Shown: one piece after another, positions 46,441 to 55,644 of the stretch
Layout of the letters: each line of letters starts with the position of its first letter
Numbering within the stretch: the first letter of the stretch is position 1
Assembly: GCA_019651435.1 (NCBI GenBank)
Contig: BOYI01000001.1
Location: 186,001-250,000, forward strand
Direction: 5' to 3'
DNA from: Pelagibacteraceae bacterium
Lineage (GTDB): Bacteria; Pseudomonadota; Alphaproteobacteria; HIMB59
DNA length: 64,000 nucleotides
Position numbers and translations under genes: made by a program
The notes under the pieces: model-generated
Seen by the model: only the letters and a program-made list of their open reading frames with translations
What the model was told of the DNA's origin: nothing
The model's database searches: none

Positions 46441-47226
46441 ATGGTCGACTTAAACTGTGACATGGGCGAAGGTTTTGGTATTTACTCTTTTGCCGATGAT
46501 GAGGAAATAATGCCATTTATTGATGCTGCTAATGTAGCTTGCGGTTTCCACGCATCTGATCCAAATACCATGAGCAAAACTGTTGAATTAGCAAAAAAAT
46601 TTAATGTTAAAGTAGGTTCTCATCCAGCCTATCCTGATTTAGTTGGTTTTGGCAGAAGACCTATGAAAATGAAACGTGAAGATATTAAAAATCTGGTTAT
46701 TTACCAGACAGGTGCCTTAAAAGCTTTTTTAGATGAGTATGATATGCCCTTAAATCACATTAAGCCCCATGGGTCTTTATATGGTGTTTCGGCTATAGAA
46801 GAAGAAGTAGCACACGGTATAGCAGATGCAGCTGAAATATTTAATGTAGGTGTGTTTGGCATGGTGAATACTTGTCATGAAAAAATTTACAAAGAAAGAG
46901 GAATAAAATTTTATGGAGAATTTTATTCAGATCTTGAATACGATGAAACCGGTTATCTAGTAATCGCAAAAGGAAGAAATAAATACTACCCCACTGATCG
47001 AGCTGTAGAGAGGTGCATGAGGGCAATAAAAAGAAAAAAAGTTACTACTATCCAAGGCAACGATGTAGTTGTTGGATGTGAAACAATATGTGTTCACTCT
47101 GATACTCCTAATGCTGTTGAAATCTTAAAAGCTCTAAGAGAAAAAATCTCCCCAAATAAAAGTTCAAAAGAAAAAAAAGATAATTCAAATCATTCTAAGA
47201 TGCCCTACATCGAAGACACTAAATGA
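46441..47226 (+). CDS. pxpA: PxpA/LamB-YcsF family 5-oxoprolinase subunit A
   Basis: A 261-residue TIM-barrel-like protein. DLNCDMGEGFGIYSF at the start, AANVACGFHASDPNTM near 28, KVGSHPAYPDLVGFGRR near 56 and HIKPHGSLYG near 102 are the family hallmarks. With PxpB and PxpC it makes the ATP-dependent 5-oxoprolinase of many bacteria. The C-terminal 20 residues are a Lys/Ser-rich addition. It overlaps the biotin carboxylase gene by 4 bp and is divergent from the transport genes. Confidence 0.9.
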   Translation: MVDLNCDMGEGFGIYSFADDEEIMPFIDAANVACGFHASDPNTMSKTVELAKKFNVKVGSHPAYPDLVGFGRRPMKMKREDIKNLVIYQTGALKAFLDEYDMPLNHIKPHGSLYGVSAIEEEVAHGIADAAEIFNVGVFGMVNTCHEKIYKERGIKFYGEFYSDLEYDETGYLVIAKGRNKYYPTDRAVERCMRAIKRKKVTTIQGNDVVVGCETICVHSDTPNAVEILKALREKISPNKSSKEKKDNSNHSKMPYIEDTK

Positions 47227-48725
47227 AAAAAATTTTAATCGCGAACAGAGGTGAAATCGCTTATCGCATAATAAAAAGTTGTAAAATTTTAGGGTATAAA
47301 TCTGTTGCCGTATATTCAGATGCAGATAAAGATTCAAAGCATGTGAGATCAGCAGATGAGTCTTATTATATCGGACCGAGCAAAGCCCAAGAGAGTTATC
47401 TGTCATATGATAAGATTCTAGATGTAGCCAAGAAGGCAAAAGTCGATGCTGTCCATCCTGGTTTTGGGTTTCTTTCAGAAAATGATCGTTTCGCTCAGGA
47501 AGTTATTAATTCGGGAATTACTTGGATAGGGCCTAAGCCAGCATCAATTAGATCGATGGGCAATAAAGACGTCGCTCGAGATTTAGCAATAAAATCAAAT
47601 ATTCCGATATGTCCGGGTATATCTGACATCAAAAAATTCAATCAAGATCAACTTCAGGATCAGTGTAAAAGCATTGGTTATCCTTTACTTGTAAAATCAA
47701 GTGCTGGTGGAGGGGGTATTGGGATGAGTGTTGTTCAAAACCATAAAGATCTTGAGGGAGCTATAGAAAAAACTAGCACCTTAGCAGAAAAATCTTTTGG
47801 AAATGGAGATATATTTATTGAAAAATTTATCACGAATGCACGCCATATAGAGATTCAAGTATTTGGTTTTGGGGCTAAAGGATCGGTTCATTTATTTGAA
47901 AGAGATTGTTCAATGCAAAGAAGATATCAAAAAATAATCGAAGAGTCGCCAGCTCCTGAAATTGACAGGACAGTAATTGAGTCCATGGCCGCATCAGCAG
48001 TCAAACTTGCTTCAGATGTAAAATACGAAGGAGCAGGAACTGTGGAGTTCATTTATGATGTAGATGAAAAAAAATATTATTTTTTAGAAATGAATACAAG
48101 AATACAAGTAGAACATCCTGTAACTGAATTAATTACCAATAATGATTTAGTCTCAATGCAAATCAAATTTGCATTTGATAGAAAAACAAAATTTTTAAAA
48201 CAGGAAAAAATTTCTTCTTATGGACATGCTATTGAATGTAGGGTTTATGCCGAAGATCCTAGCAAGAATTTTTTACCTTCACCTGGAAAAATAAAAAAAA
48301 TGAAATTTCCTGAAATACCTAATGGAATAAGATTAGATTGGGGTTATGACGAACAAGATGAAATAAGCTTTTATTATGATCCTATGATTGGGAAAATTAT
48401 TTCTCATGCCCTGGTGAGAGAGGATGCTATTGATAAGCTAATAAGTTTTTTGGAAAAAATTTCTATAGATGGAATAAAAACCAATATCCCTTTTTTAATT
48501 TCACTATTAAAAGATAAGAGATTTTTAAATGGTACTCACAATACTAAATATATTGAAAATAATCTTAATGCCTTGATAAGCACAACACCCAAATTTAATC
48601 AAACACCAAAGAACATTGATTTAAATCCAGGAAGAATTAAAATTGTTGAGACTGATAAATTAAAAGTTGCCCATGGCAGCAAAAAAACTAGCGAAGGGGG
48701 TATTAAAGTCGTTTACTTTGACTAA
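47223..48725 (+). CDS. Biotin carboxylase (AccC-like subunit)
   Basis: ATP-grasp enzyme of 500 residues that carboxylates biotin on the carrier protein. ILIANRGEIAYRIIKSCK at the N-terminus, KSSAGGGGIGMSVV near 155 (ATP loop), FERDCSMQRRYQKIIEESPAP near 225 and EMNTRIQVEHPVTE near 285 (catalytic Glu and Arg) are all intact. About 50 residues beyond the usual end are unrecognised. Its location beside PxpA, with a matching carrier gene on the opposite arm, makes a dedicated biotin-dependent complex more likely than fatty-acid AccC. Confidence 0.92.
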   Translation: MKKILIANRGEIAYRIIKSCKILGYKSVAVYSDADKDSKHVRSADESYYIGPSKAQESYLSYDKILDVAKKAKVDAVHPGFGFLSENDRFAQEVINSGITWIGPKPASIRSMGNKDVARDLAIKSNIPICPGISDIKKFNQDQLQDQCKSIGYPLLVKSSAGGGGIGMSVVQNHKDLEGAIEKTSTLAEKSFGNGDIFIEKFITNARHIEIQVFGFGAKGSVHLFERDCSMQRRYQKIIEESPAPEIDRTVIESMAASAVKLASDVKYEGAGTVEFIYDVDEKKYYFLEMNTRIQVEHPVTELITNNDLVSMQIKFAFDRKTKFLKQEKISSYGHAIECRVYAEDPSKNFLPSPGKIKKMKFPEIPNGIRLDWGYDEQDEISFYYDPMIGKIISHALVREDAIDKLISFLEKISIDGIKTNIPFLISLLKDKRFLNGTHNTKYIENNLNALISTTPKFNQTPKNIDLNPGRIKIVETDKLKVAHGSKKTSEGGIKVVYFD

Positions 48726-48731
48726 ATTATA

Positions 48732-51005
48732 ATGTCTAGCCAATTAGTAGCCTCAATTAAACCTTCGCAGATACCGGGTTCTGACCCACAATCAACAAAA
48801 TACTTAATCGTTCCCATCTTTATTTTCTTTGCATTATTAATTTTTGCCATGATTCGAGGTCCTCAAATTATCTCAGGTTCTGGAATAGGCACTGCAATTA
48901 TGGTCTCAACACCATTAATTTTGGCCACTTATGGTCTTACCGCATTGTGTTTAGCTGGAAGAGTAACTGTGGATCTATCAATAGGACCTTTAATTGGTTT
49001 CATCAATGTGACAACCATTCAACTGTACGCGGCAGGGTATATCCAATCACCAGTGTCTTATTTTATATGTGCTTTAGCAATCGGTGTAATATACCAATTT
49101 TTATACGCCTTAATTGTTTTGTTTATAAGAGTGCAGCCAATAATTGTAGCACTTAGTATGTTCCTTGCTTTTTCTGGAATTAATTTAGTAATTCTACCCA
49201 GACCTGGTGGTCGTGCACCTGACTGGATGCTTTCTTGGAGCGCAGGTACAGAAATTATCCAACCAGTTTTAATACTTTTAATTTTTTCAACTTTAATTTG
49301 GTATGCTTTAACCCATACCGCCTATTGGCAACATTTAAAGTTAATGGGCTCAGATGAAAAATCTGCATATACTAGCGGTGTTAGAATTTATTTAGTTAGA
49401 ATTGGTGCTCATATTATTGGTGGTGTTTATGCAGCACTGGCAGCAATAGCATTTACCGGATTGATCGGATCAGGTGATCCAACTCAAGGCACAACTTATA
49501 CTTTAATGGCAGTGACGGCATTAGTTCTTGGAGGTTCGAGCTTAGTTGGAGGAAGAGGAGGGGCGTTTGGAGCTATCTTAGGTTCATTAAATATTTATCT
49601 GATTAACTTCATTCTATCGACTTTTAGATTTGAAAGATTTCAAAGTTTTGTTACTGATCTTTCCTATGGAGCGGTGTTGGTTGCTTCATTACTAATTCTT
49701 ATAGCATTGCCCTATATCCAAAAAGCTTTCAAAAATCTTTCGGTTTTTGTGTTTTTTATAATTGGAACTTTGAGTGCTGCTGCAGTTCAAATTCATATGA
49801 AGTTCGATCAAGTCACTCGAGGTACAGTTGGAGGGTTTGGTGGTAAATCAAAAGATGCAGAAATCTTTGAAAAAGCATTAGAGTCTGGAAGCGATTGTTT
49901 GATCACAGGTAAAGCTTGTGCTGAGGGAGGTAACTCAACTGTTTGGATGTTCATAGCAATTGGAATAGCTTCCCTTATTTACTTAGTATACTTGTTGGTA
50001 AAACATAGAGACGGTCCGACTGTATCTTTTATAATTGCTTCAATAGTCATCTTCTTTGGCTGTGTTTGGAGTGGGACAAGAGAGGCTTATTTTGTAAATG
50101 CTGATTTGGGCACAAATCTTCAATATATACTTAATTATGCCCCCCAATATTTTACATCTGAATACTTAAGAGTAGGAGCAGGATTACCAGATTTTTCAGC
50201 ATCTTCTAGCTTGTTGGTTAGTCTTGCTTACGCAGTATCAACCCTAGCAGGGATAGTTTTTTTTACTTCAGCAATAGTTATTATCGCTATGCCTAAATTT
50301 AGAAAAGAAATTAAAACTCAAACACTTGTATTATTTGCTATTGCTATATCTTTAATTGTTTTTGCTGCAATTTCTTACTATGGAATAGAGTCTAATAGGC
50401 GAAGCTTTTTCGGAGTAGATGGTTATGCTGTAATACTTGTTTTTTTACTTCTCTTTTTACTTACAGCTCCAACTTTCTTTTCTCAGGTAAACTTAAATAA
50501 TATTTTTATAGTTTTTTTAGGTATCCTTGCCATCTTGGCTATCTATTTCTTAGCTTCTCCCTCAGGAGTCATTTTAACTGACGACGGTAGTAAATATTAT
50601 CAGCCAATTATTACTGAACTTGTAGTTGGGGATACATCATCGATTAATTATGCTAGACCAATTCGCGGGGAGTTTATTTTTGATAATGTCACTTGGCTTA
50701 AAGAAGCTGCTTTAATTATTTTTGCTATATTTGTATTTCAGTTTTTCACTTTTTTAACAATGCAGGGGAGAATTACTTTTAGTAGATTTAAACCTTACAT
50801 TGCTATTCTAAGCATTGCTGCTTTAACTTGGTCAGCTTTATTTTTTGCAATAGGATATCCTTATTGGAAAATGATACTAATAGTTGCGATTGGAGTCGCT
50901 ATCTCACCTTTAATTTGGCAGGCTTTTAATATTTATAAAATTAAATTAAAATCACAAGAAGGTTTAGAGAAATGGGGGGGTCTGTCCGAAGATAGAAAAG
51001 TTTAA
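48732..51005 (+). CDS. ABC permease fused to a large unrecognised membrane domain
   Basis: A 757-residue membrane protein. Residues 1-335 are a BPD_transp_2 sugar-type permease: LCLAGRVTVDLSIGPLIG near 75, VQPIIVALSMFLAFSGINL near 138, and VLGGSSLVGGRGGAFGA near 260. Residues about 335-757 add some eight or nine further membrane segments with two extramembrane loops (about 365-405, with two Cys; and about 595-645). I know no family for this half. It lies 6 bp after biotin carboxylase and before a small membrane protein and another permease. Confidence 0.8.
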   Translation: MSSQLVASIKPSQIPGSDPQSTKYLIVPIFIFFALLIFAMIRGPQIISGSGIGTAIMVSTPLILATYGLTALCLAGRVTVDLSIGPLIGFINVTTIQLYAAGYIQSPVSYFICALAIGVIYQFLYALIVLFIRVQPIIVALSMFLAFSGINLVILPRPGGRAPDWMLSWSAGTEIIQPVLILLIFSTLIWYALTHTAYWQHLKLMGSDEKSAYTSGVRIYLVRIGAHIIGGVYAALAAIAFTGLIGSGDPTQGTTYTLMAVTALVLGGSSLVGGRGGAFGAILGSLNIYLINFILSTFRFERFQSFVTDLSYGAVLVASLLILIALPYIQKAFKNLSVFVFFIIGTLSAAAVQIHMKFDQVTRGTVGGFGGKSKDAEIFEKALESGSDCLITGKACAEGGNSTVWMFIAIGIASLIYLVYLLVKHRDGPTVSFIIASIVIFFGCVWSGTREAYFVNADLGTNLQYILNYAPQYFTSEYLRVGAGLPDFSASSSLLVSLAYAVSTLAGIVFFTSAIVIIAMPKFRKEIKTQTLVLFAIAISLIVFAAISYYGIESNRRSFFGVDGYAVILVFLLLFLLTAPTFFSQVNLNNIFIVFLGILAILAIYFLASPSGVILTDDGSKYYQPIITELVVGDTSSINYARPIRGEFIFDNVTWLKEAALIIFAIFVFQFFTFLTMQGRITFSRFKPYIAILSIAALTWSALFFAIGYPYWKMILIVAIGVAISPLIWQAFNIYKIKLKSQEGLEKWGGLSEDRKV

Positions 51006-51011
51006 AGAAAA

Positions 51012-51272
51012 ATGGAAAAAAGAACGCATAATTTTTTAAAAGGACTCGGTATTCTTTTTGCTGTTGCGGCAGGTATAGGTACAGCTGTTCTTGGCTATGT
51101 TGATAGAACAGATTGGATACAAGTTGCTTTTTACTCAGTAGCTGTTGTTGCCATCGTTTTATGGGGTTGGCACTTTTTTCTTGTCAGATGGTCTTATCAA
51201 TCTCAAGCTGGCGATACTAAAGAAACCGAAGATGATGAAAGCTCAAGTAAAAGAGGCCTTTTTGGGATTTAA
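51012..51272 (+). CDS. Small two-helix membrane protein
   Basis: An 86-residue protein with two membrane segments (GLGILFAVAAGIGTAVLG and VAFYSVAVVAIVLWGWHFF) and a charged C-terminal tail rich in Asp, Glu and Ser. It lies between two permease genes of one importer, 6 bp after the first, so it is probably an accessory subunit. No family recognised. Confidence 0.65.
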   Translation: MEKRTHNFLKGLGILFAVAAGIGTAVLGYVDRTDWIQVAFYSVAVVAIVLWGWHFFLVRWSYQSQAGDTKETEDDESSSKRGLFGI

Positions 51273-51331
51273 TTGCTAGAAATTGGATTGCTGTCACTGG
51301 TTTTTATTGTTATTAGGCTCTTTATACTTTT

Positions 51332-52389
51332 ATGTTTCTAGTGCCAGGCTTCTTCTCAGGAAGAACAGTTGTATCAGCTATTATTTTATTAGGTTTTCTA
51401 ATTTTAGCCTTTATTGCCTACAAATTCTTAAATGTAAATAAAAGTGTTATTATAGGAGTCGCTGTATTAGTGGGACTCTTTATTATAGGGTCAGTTTCAA
51501 TTGATGGGTTCCTGTCTTTACAAAACATCAAATCAATGTTGGTGTTTGCATCTTTCTTAGGTCTTGCCACCATTGGTCAGACGTTAGTGGTTATGTTAGG
51601 TGGCTTAGATCTTTCAATACCCTTTCTAATTGGCGCTACAAATCTTGGATTAATGTCATTAATTTCTCTCGGTGTTCCACCTTGGTTAGCATTTATTGTT
51701 ATTTTAGCATTTGGAACTGTCGTAGGGCTGTTTAATGGTTTGATAAGTTTTAACTTACAAGGACAAGCTCTCATTGTAACACTTGGGGTTGGTTTTATGG
51801 TTGTGGGTGGAGTGCAAATTTTAGTTTCTCTTCCTACAGTAACTGGTGGAACGGTTTTTGGAGTTGTGCCTGATTGGCTAAAAATCTTGCATCACTTAAT
51901 GGAAAATTTTTGGGTTACCCATTCCGCCAGTCATACTTATTTGGATTCTGTTTCTATTCTTCTTATTGTTGGTTTACGTCACACAAAATGGGGAAGAAAC
52001 TTATATGCTGTTGGCGGTAAAAGATTGTCAGCTGATCGATTATCAATCTCTGAGAGAGCTTACTGGGTGGGAGTTTTTGTAATAAGTGGATTTACATCTG
52101 CCGCTACGGAGCGATGCTTTTAGGTTGGAGTGGTGGTGGATTTATTGGAGTGGGTGATCAATATTTGTTTTTGACAGTCGCAGCTGTAGCCGTGGGTGGA
52201 ACCTCTTTGCTTGGAGGCTATGGTGGTTATGGTTTCACAGTTATTGGAGTATTAGCTCTGCAGGTGATCAGTACTTTCTTAGCTGGTTTAGGCTTAAGTT
52301 TTGAAGGACAGCAGTTCATATTTGGGCTTTTAATTCTTCCTTTAGTGGCCTTATATTCTAGAGCACCGCACATTAGGGAGCAAATATGA
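51332..52389 (+). CDS. Sugar-type ABC transporter permease (one-base frameshift near 52108)
   Basis: BPD_transp_2 permease of 352 residues when repaired. GQTLVVMLGGLDLSIPFLIG near 85, GQALIVTLGVGFMVVGGV near 145 and, in the second frame, AVGGTSLLGGYGGYG near 290 are the family marks. The frames join at GG (52108-52109); a third G restores SAATGAMLLGWSGGG. It is the partner of the 757-residue permease and the ATPase on the minus arm. The start may lie upstream: the 59-bp gap is partly open, but I see no better start codon. Confidence 0.82.
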
Positions 52390-52507
52390 TCAAAATAATC
52401 AACAGTTTATGCAATTTTTGTAATGAATATTTATTCCAATATGCGAAACAAAAATTATTATTATGGAATAGAGGTTGCTAAGATGAATTGGAGAGGAAAT
52501 AAGTTTT

Positions 52508-53207
52508 ATGAATAAGATGCTTCTTCCCTACGATATCGTGGGAGGCTCTTTTGGTTAATTTCAGTGGCATGATTGGTGCCACCCTCTTTTTCTTTTTTGA
52601 AAGAAGCAAAGTCAGCTCTAGATTTCATACCCCAATGACAATGATAGCTGTTGTTTGCTTAATGTCATCTATTCACTATTTCTTTGTTAAAAACTTATGG
52701 GTTGTAAGCGGAACGGCCCCAACATTATTAAGATACATCGATTGGTTTTTAAACTTCCCAATGCTAGTGCTGATTTTCTACGCAATGTTAATGACTGTAG
52801 TTAAAGTTAAACAAGGAATGTTTTGGAGACTTTTGGTAGGAACATTAGTTTTTGTAGTTGCCGGTTTTTTAGGCGCTGCCGGTTACATGAGTAAAACCCT
52901 TGGTTTCATTGTTTGGTTAGCAGGATGGCTATATGTCTTAGGAGAACTTTATGTTGGTGAAGCAGGAAGAGCCAATGCAAAATGCGGTAATGAAAATATT
53001 CAAATGGTTTTTTTCTCTAATAGATTAATTATTACCATTGGCTGGGCTATTTATCCAATGGGATATTTCATTGAGCATTTAGGTGGAGGCATAGATACTA
53101 ATAGTGTTAATGTGATTTATAATCTAGCAGATTTCTTAAATAAAATAGTTTTTGGACTTATTATATATAAAGCAGCAATACAGGACTTAAAGGTAAATGG
53201 ACAATAA
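52508..53207 (+). CDS. Proteorhodopsin-family protein with a non-canonical helix C (frameshift near 52550)
   Basis: Seven-helix retinal protein, about 232 residues if the ATG at 52508 (GGAGAGG upstream) is joined to the frame starting at 52551. Counted from 52551: retinal Schiff-base lysine at 198 in YNLADFLNK with the counterion Asp at 194; RYIDWFLNFPMLVLIFY holds Arg 61, the proton-acceptor Asp 64, Asn 68 (usually Thr) and Ile 75 at the cytoplasmic donor site (usually Glu). His 42 next to the acceptor and Leu 72 (green-tuned type) are kept. The helix E Glu (GEAG) is Ala here. Lacking the carboxyl donor, it should have a slow photocycle. It lies between a permease and a flotillin-like gene, all plus strand. 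Confidence 0.88.
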
Positions 53208-53234
53208 CATCAAATTAGGAGGTGATTTATAGGT

Positions 53235-55220
53235 ATGAACATTACTAGTGGAGCAGATATTATTGCAGTAATCATTTTAATAGCTTTAGCGATAGCTATT
53301 ATTGTTTACTTACTACATTGGCTTTACAGGCGATCTTCTAAAGAGATAGCATTTGTAAGAACTGGTATGGGTGGCGAAAGAGTTGTCATTAGTGGCGGTG
53401 CATTTGTTTTACCTATTATCCACAACATCACTTCCGTTGGTATGAAAACACTTTGTATCGAAGTGCAAAGGAATGGAAATAAATCGTTTATTACTAAAAA
53501 TAGAATGAGAGCTGAAGTTACTGCAGAATTTTATGTCAGAGTTGCGCCAACAAACGAAGCTGTATCTATAGCAGCTCAAACATTGGGTAATAGAACCCTG
53601 GAACCAGACCACCTAAAAGAATTGGTACAAGGTCGTTTTGTTGATGGTTTAGGTGTAGTTGCTGCAAAGATGAGCCTTGATGAAATTCAAGAAAACCGTT
53701 CTGAATATATCAAAAAGGTAGCCACTCATGTCGAAGAGGCTATTAAACATACGGGTTTAGAGCTAGAGACGGTTTCTCTAACATCTCTTAACCAGGCGCC
53801 AGTTAGTGTCTTTGATCCATCAAATACATTTGATGCCGAAGGTTTGACTCAAATTACTGAATTCACTCAATCTAGAAAAAAGAAGCGAAATGATATTGAA
53901 AAGGATACAGAAGTAAGTATCAGAAATAAAAATCTTCAATCAATTAAGCAAACTCTCGAAATTGAGAAAGAAGAAGAATTTTCTAAGTATCAACAAAAAA
54001 GAGAAATTGAACAACAAAGAGCTATTGAAAATACGGAAACAATTAAAACTAAAGCAGATAAAGAAAAAGAGTCTGAGTTAGCTGAAATTGCTTCAGAAAA
54101 AGATATTGAGATTGCGAGAATTAGTAAAAAAGACTTTGTTGAAATGGAAAAGAGCCTACAAGAAACAAAACTTATTCAAGAAATTGAAAAGAGAAGAAAA
54201 GAACAGAATGAGTTTAGGCAACAGACTTCAATAGAAATTAAACAAAAAGATATTGACACTGAGAAAACTATTCTTGAATTAGAAAGAGATGTTGAATTTA
54301 GTAGATTAGAAAAACAAAGATCAGTTGATATCAAATTAGCTGAAGAAAAAGCTCAAACTGCAAAAGAAGAAGCAAGAAAAAGATATGAGTCTGAAGAAGC
54401 TTATATCATGGCCGAAGAACAAATTAAAAATGCAAAAACAGCTCAACAAAAAAATGTGGACGCATTTAAGATTGCAGCAGAGCAAGAAACTAGAGTGCTA
54501 GATATCGAAAAAGCAAAAAGAATTGAAATTGAAGAAAAACAAAAACAAATGGAAGTTCTTGAAAAATCTAAAGCTGTTTTAAAAACTAAAATGGAAGAAG
54601 AAACTGCAAGGGCCAAAGCAGTCGAAGCCGAAGAAAAGGTCAATACCATTAGAGATGTTGAACAAGCTGAAAAAGATAAAGCTTTGGGTGTTATTGAAGC
54701 TAGTAAAAATGCGGAAAGAGAAAAACTCGCATCGATGGCTGCTAAAATAAGATATGAAATTGAAGCAGCTGGTAAAAAAGCTTTAAATGAAGCTGAAAAT
54801 GCAAGAAGTGATGCAAGTAGAAGAAGCGCTCTAAGACAAAAATTAGCTGAAAAAATTGAGGGAATTATAAGAGAATGGGTAAGACCAATGCAAAATATCG
54901 ACTCCATTAAAGTCGTCGATGTAAATGGACTACCCGGTTTCAGCCAAGGTGGAGGAGCAGAAGGTTCTGATAACCCAGACAATCCATCAGCCACAACAGG
55001 TGGTTACTCAAAAAAAGGTTCACTAGCTGATAATGTTGTAAATTCTGCGCTAAGATACAGAGCTCAACAACCTTTCCTTGATAGCTTGTTGAAAGAGATC
55101 GGCATGTCCCCAGGAGAAGCGAGTAATATAAGAAATATTTTAGGTGACTATGATGATCCTAAAAAAGATAAACATATGAGATTTGATGACGATGTTAAAA
55201 AAAATCCAAAAAAGAAATAA
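53235..55220 (+). CDS. Flotillin/SPFH-domain membrane protein
   Basis: A 661-residue flotillin-like scaffold. One N-terminal membrane segment (about residues 8-28) is followed by an SPFH domain (GERVVISGGAFVLPIIHN to LTSLNQAPV, about 45-195), then a very long Glu/Lys/Ala coiled coil (about 215-560) with heptad-like KEEEFSKYQQ and EEKQKQMEVLEK segments, and a Gly/Asp-rich C-terminus. The ribosome binding site is AGGAGGTGA. Flotillins organise membrane microdomains; next to a rhodopsin and a transporter this one may cluster them, which is inference. Confidence 0.88.
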   Translation: MNITSGADIIAVIILIALAIAIIVYLLHWLYRRSSKEIAFVRTGMGGERVVISGGAFVLPIIHNITSVGMKTLCIEVQRNGNKSFITKNRMRAEVTAEFYVRVAPTNEAVSIAAQTLGNRTLEPDHLKELVQGRFVDGLGVVAAKMSLDEIQENRSEYIKKVATHVEEAIKHTGLELETVSLTSLNQAPVSVFDPSNTFDAEGLTQITEFTQSRKKKRNDIEKDTEVSIRNKNLQSIKQTLEIEKEEEFSKYQQKREIEQQRAIENTETIKTKADKEKESELAEIASEKDIEIARISKKDFVEMEKSLQETKLIQEIEKRRKEQNEFRQQTSIEIKQKDIDTEKTILELERDVEFSRLEKQRSVDIKLAEEKAQTAKEEARKRYESEEAYIMAEEQIKNAKTAQQKNVDAFKIAAEQETRVLDIEKAKRIEIEEKQKQMEVLEKSKAVLKTKMEEETARAKAVEAEEKVNTIRDVEQAEKDKALGVIEASKNAEREKLASMAAKIRYEIEAAGKKALNEAENARSDASRRSALRQKLAEKIEGIIREWVRPMQNIDSIKVVDVNGLPGFSQGGGAEGSDNPDNPSATTGGYSKKGSLADNVVNSALRYRAQQPFLDSLLKEIGMSPGEASNIRNILGDYDDPKKDKHMRFDDDVKKNPKKK

Positions 55221-55229
55221 GGTAAGAGC

Positions 55230-55619
55230 ATGAGTGTAGATATAAAGTCCTGGGCAAAAAAATATAAGGAGCTAACTGAAAAAGATGAAACAATTAAAGC
55301 TATGGCTAAGTATTATACATGTTCATTTCTTTTTGATATGGGAAGTGTAAAGGTAATCATTGAAATGCATGATGGCAAAGTAAAAAATATTAATACTAAT
55401 CCTGGTGGCTTAGATCCATATGATTTTGCTTTGAGAGCATCTGAACAAACTTGGAGAGAGTTTGCTAAACCAGTGCCTAAACCAATGTTTCATGGAATTT
55501 ATGCTGCTTCATTTAGAGAAGATTTAAAGATTGAAGGAAATCATCTTGTTTTGATGCAAAATTTAAGAAATTTTACTGTTCAATTTGAATTGTTAAGACA
55601 ATCAGGAGTCCCTGTATGA
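55230..55619 (+). CDS. SCP2-like small protein
   Basis: A 129-residue soluble protein. FLFDMGSVKVIIEMHDGKVKNI followed by NTNPGGLDPYDFALRASEQTW resembles the beta-sheet and helix order of SCP2 sterol-carrier-like domains, but similarity is weak by eye. It starts 9 bp after the flotillin gene and lies 25 bp before the alpha/beta hydrolase gene, so it belongs to the same operon. It could bind a hydrophobic ligand or form part of an enzyme complex. Confidence 0.5.
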   Translation: MSVDIKSWAKKYKELTEKDETIKAMAKYYTCSFLFDMGSVKVIIEMHDGKVKNINTNPGGLDPYDFALRASEQTWREFAKPVPKPMFHGIYAASFREDLKIEGNHLVLMQNLRNFTVQFELLRQSGVPV

Positions 55620-55644
55620 TCATAAACAAAGAAAGGAAAATTTA

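Noticed and set aside
52508-52558. A 16-codon leader peptide (MNKMLLPYDIVGGSFG) upstream of the rhodopsin as a regulatory peptide
   Set aside because: Its sequence and length fit the missing N-terminus of a proteorhodopsin and it ends in a T-run where a one-base error would split the gene.
52551-53207. The rhodopsin as a sodium (NDQ) or chloride (NTQ) pump
   Set aside because: The acceptor position is Asp, not Asn, and neither the sodium- nor the chloride-pump residue set is present.
54443-54994. A long minus-strand open frame (183 codons) inside the flotillin-like gene
   Set aside because: It is the mirror of a repetitive Glu/Lys/Ala coiled-coil region, and the plus-strand protein has strong family features and a good ribosome binding site.
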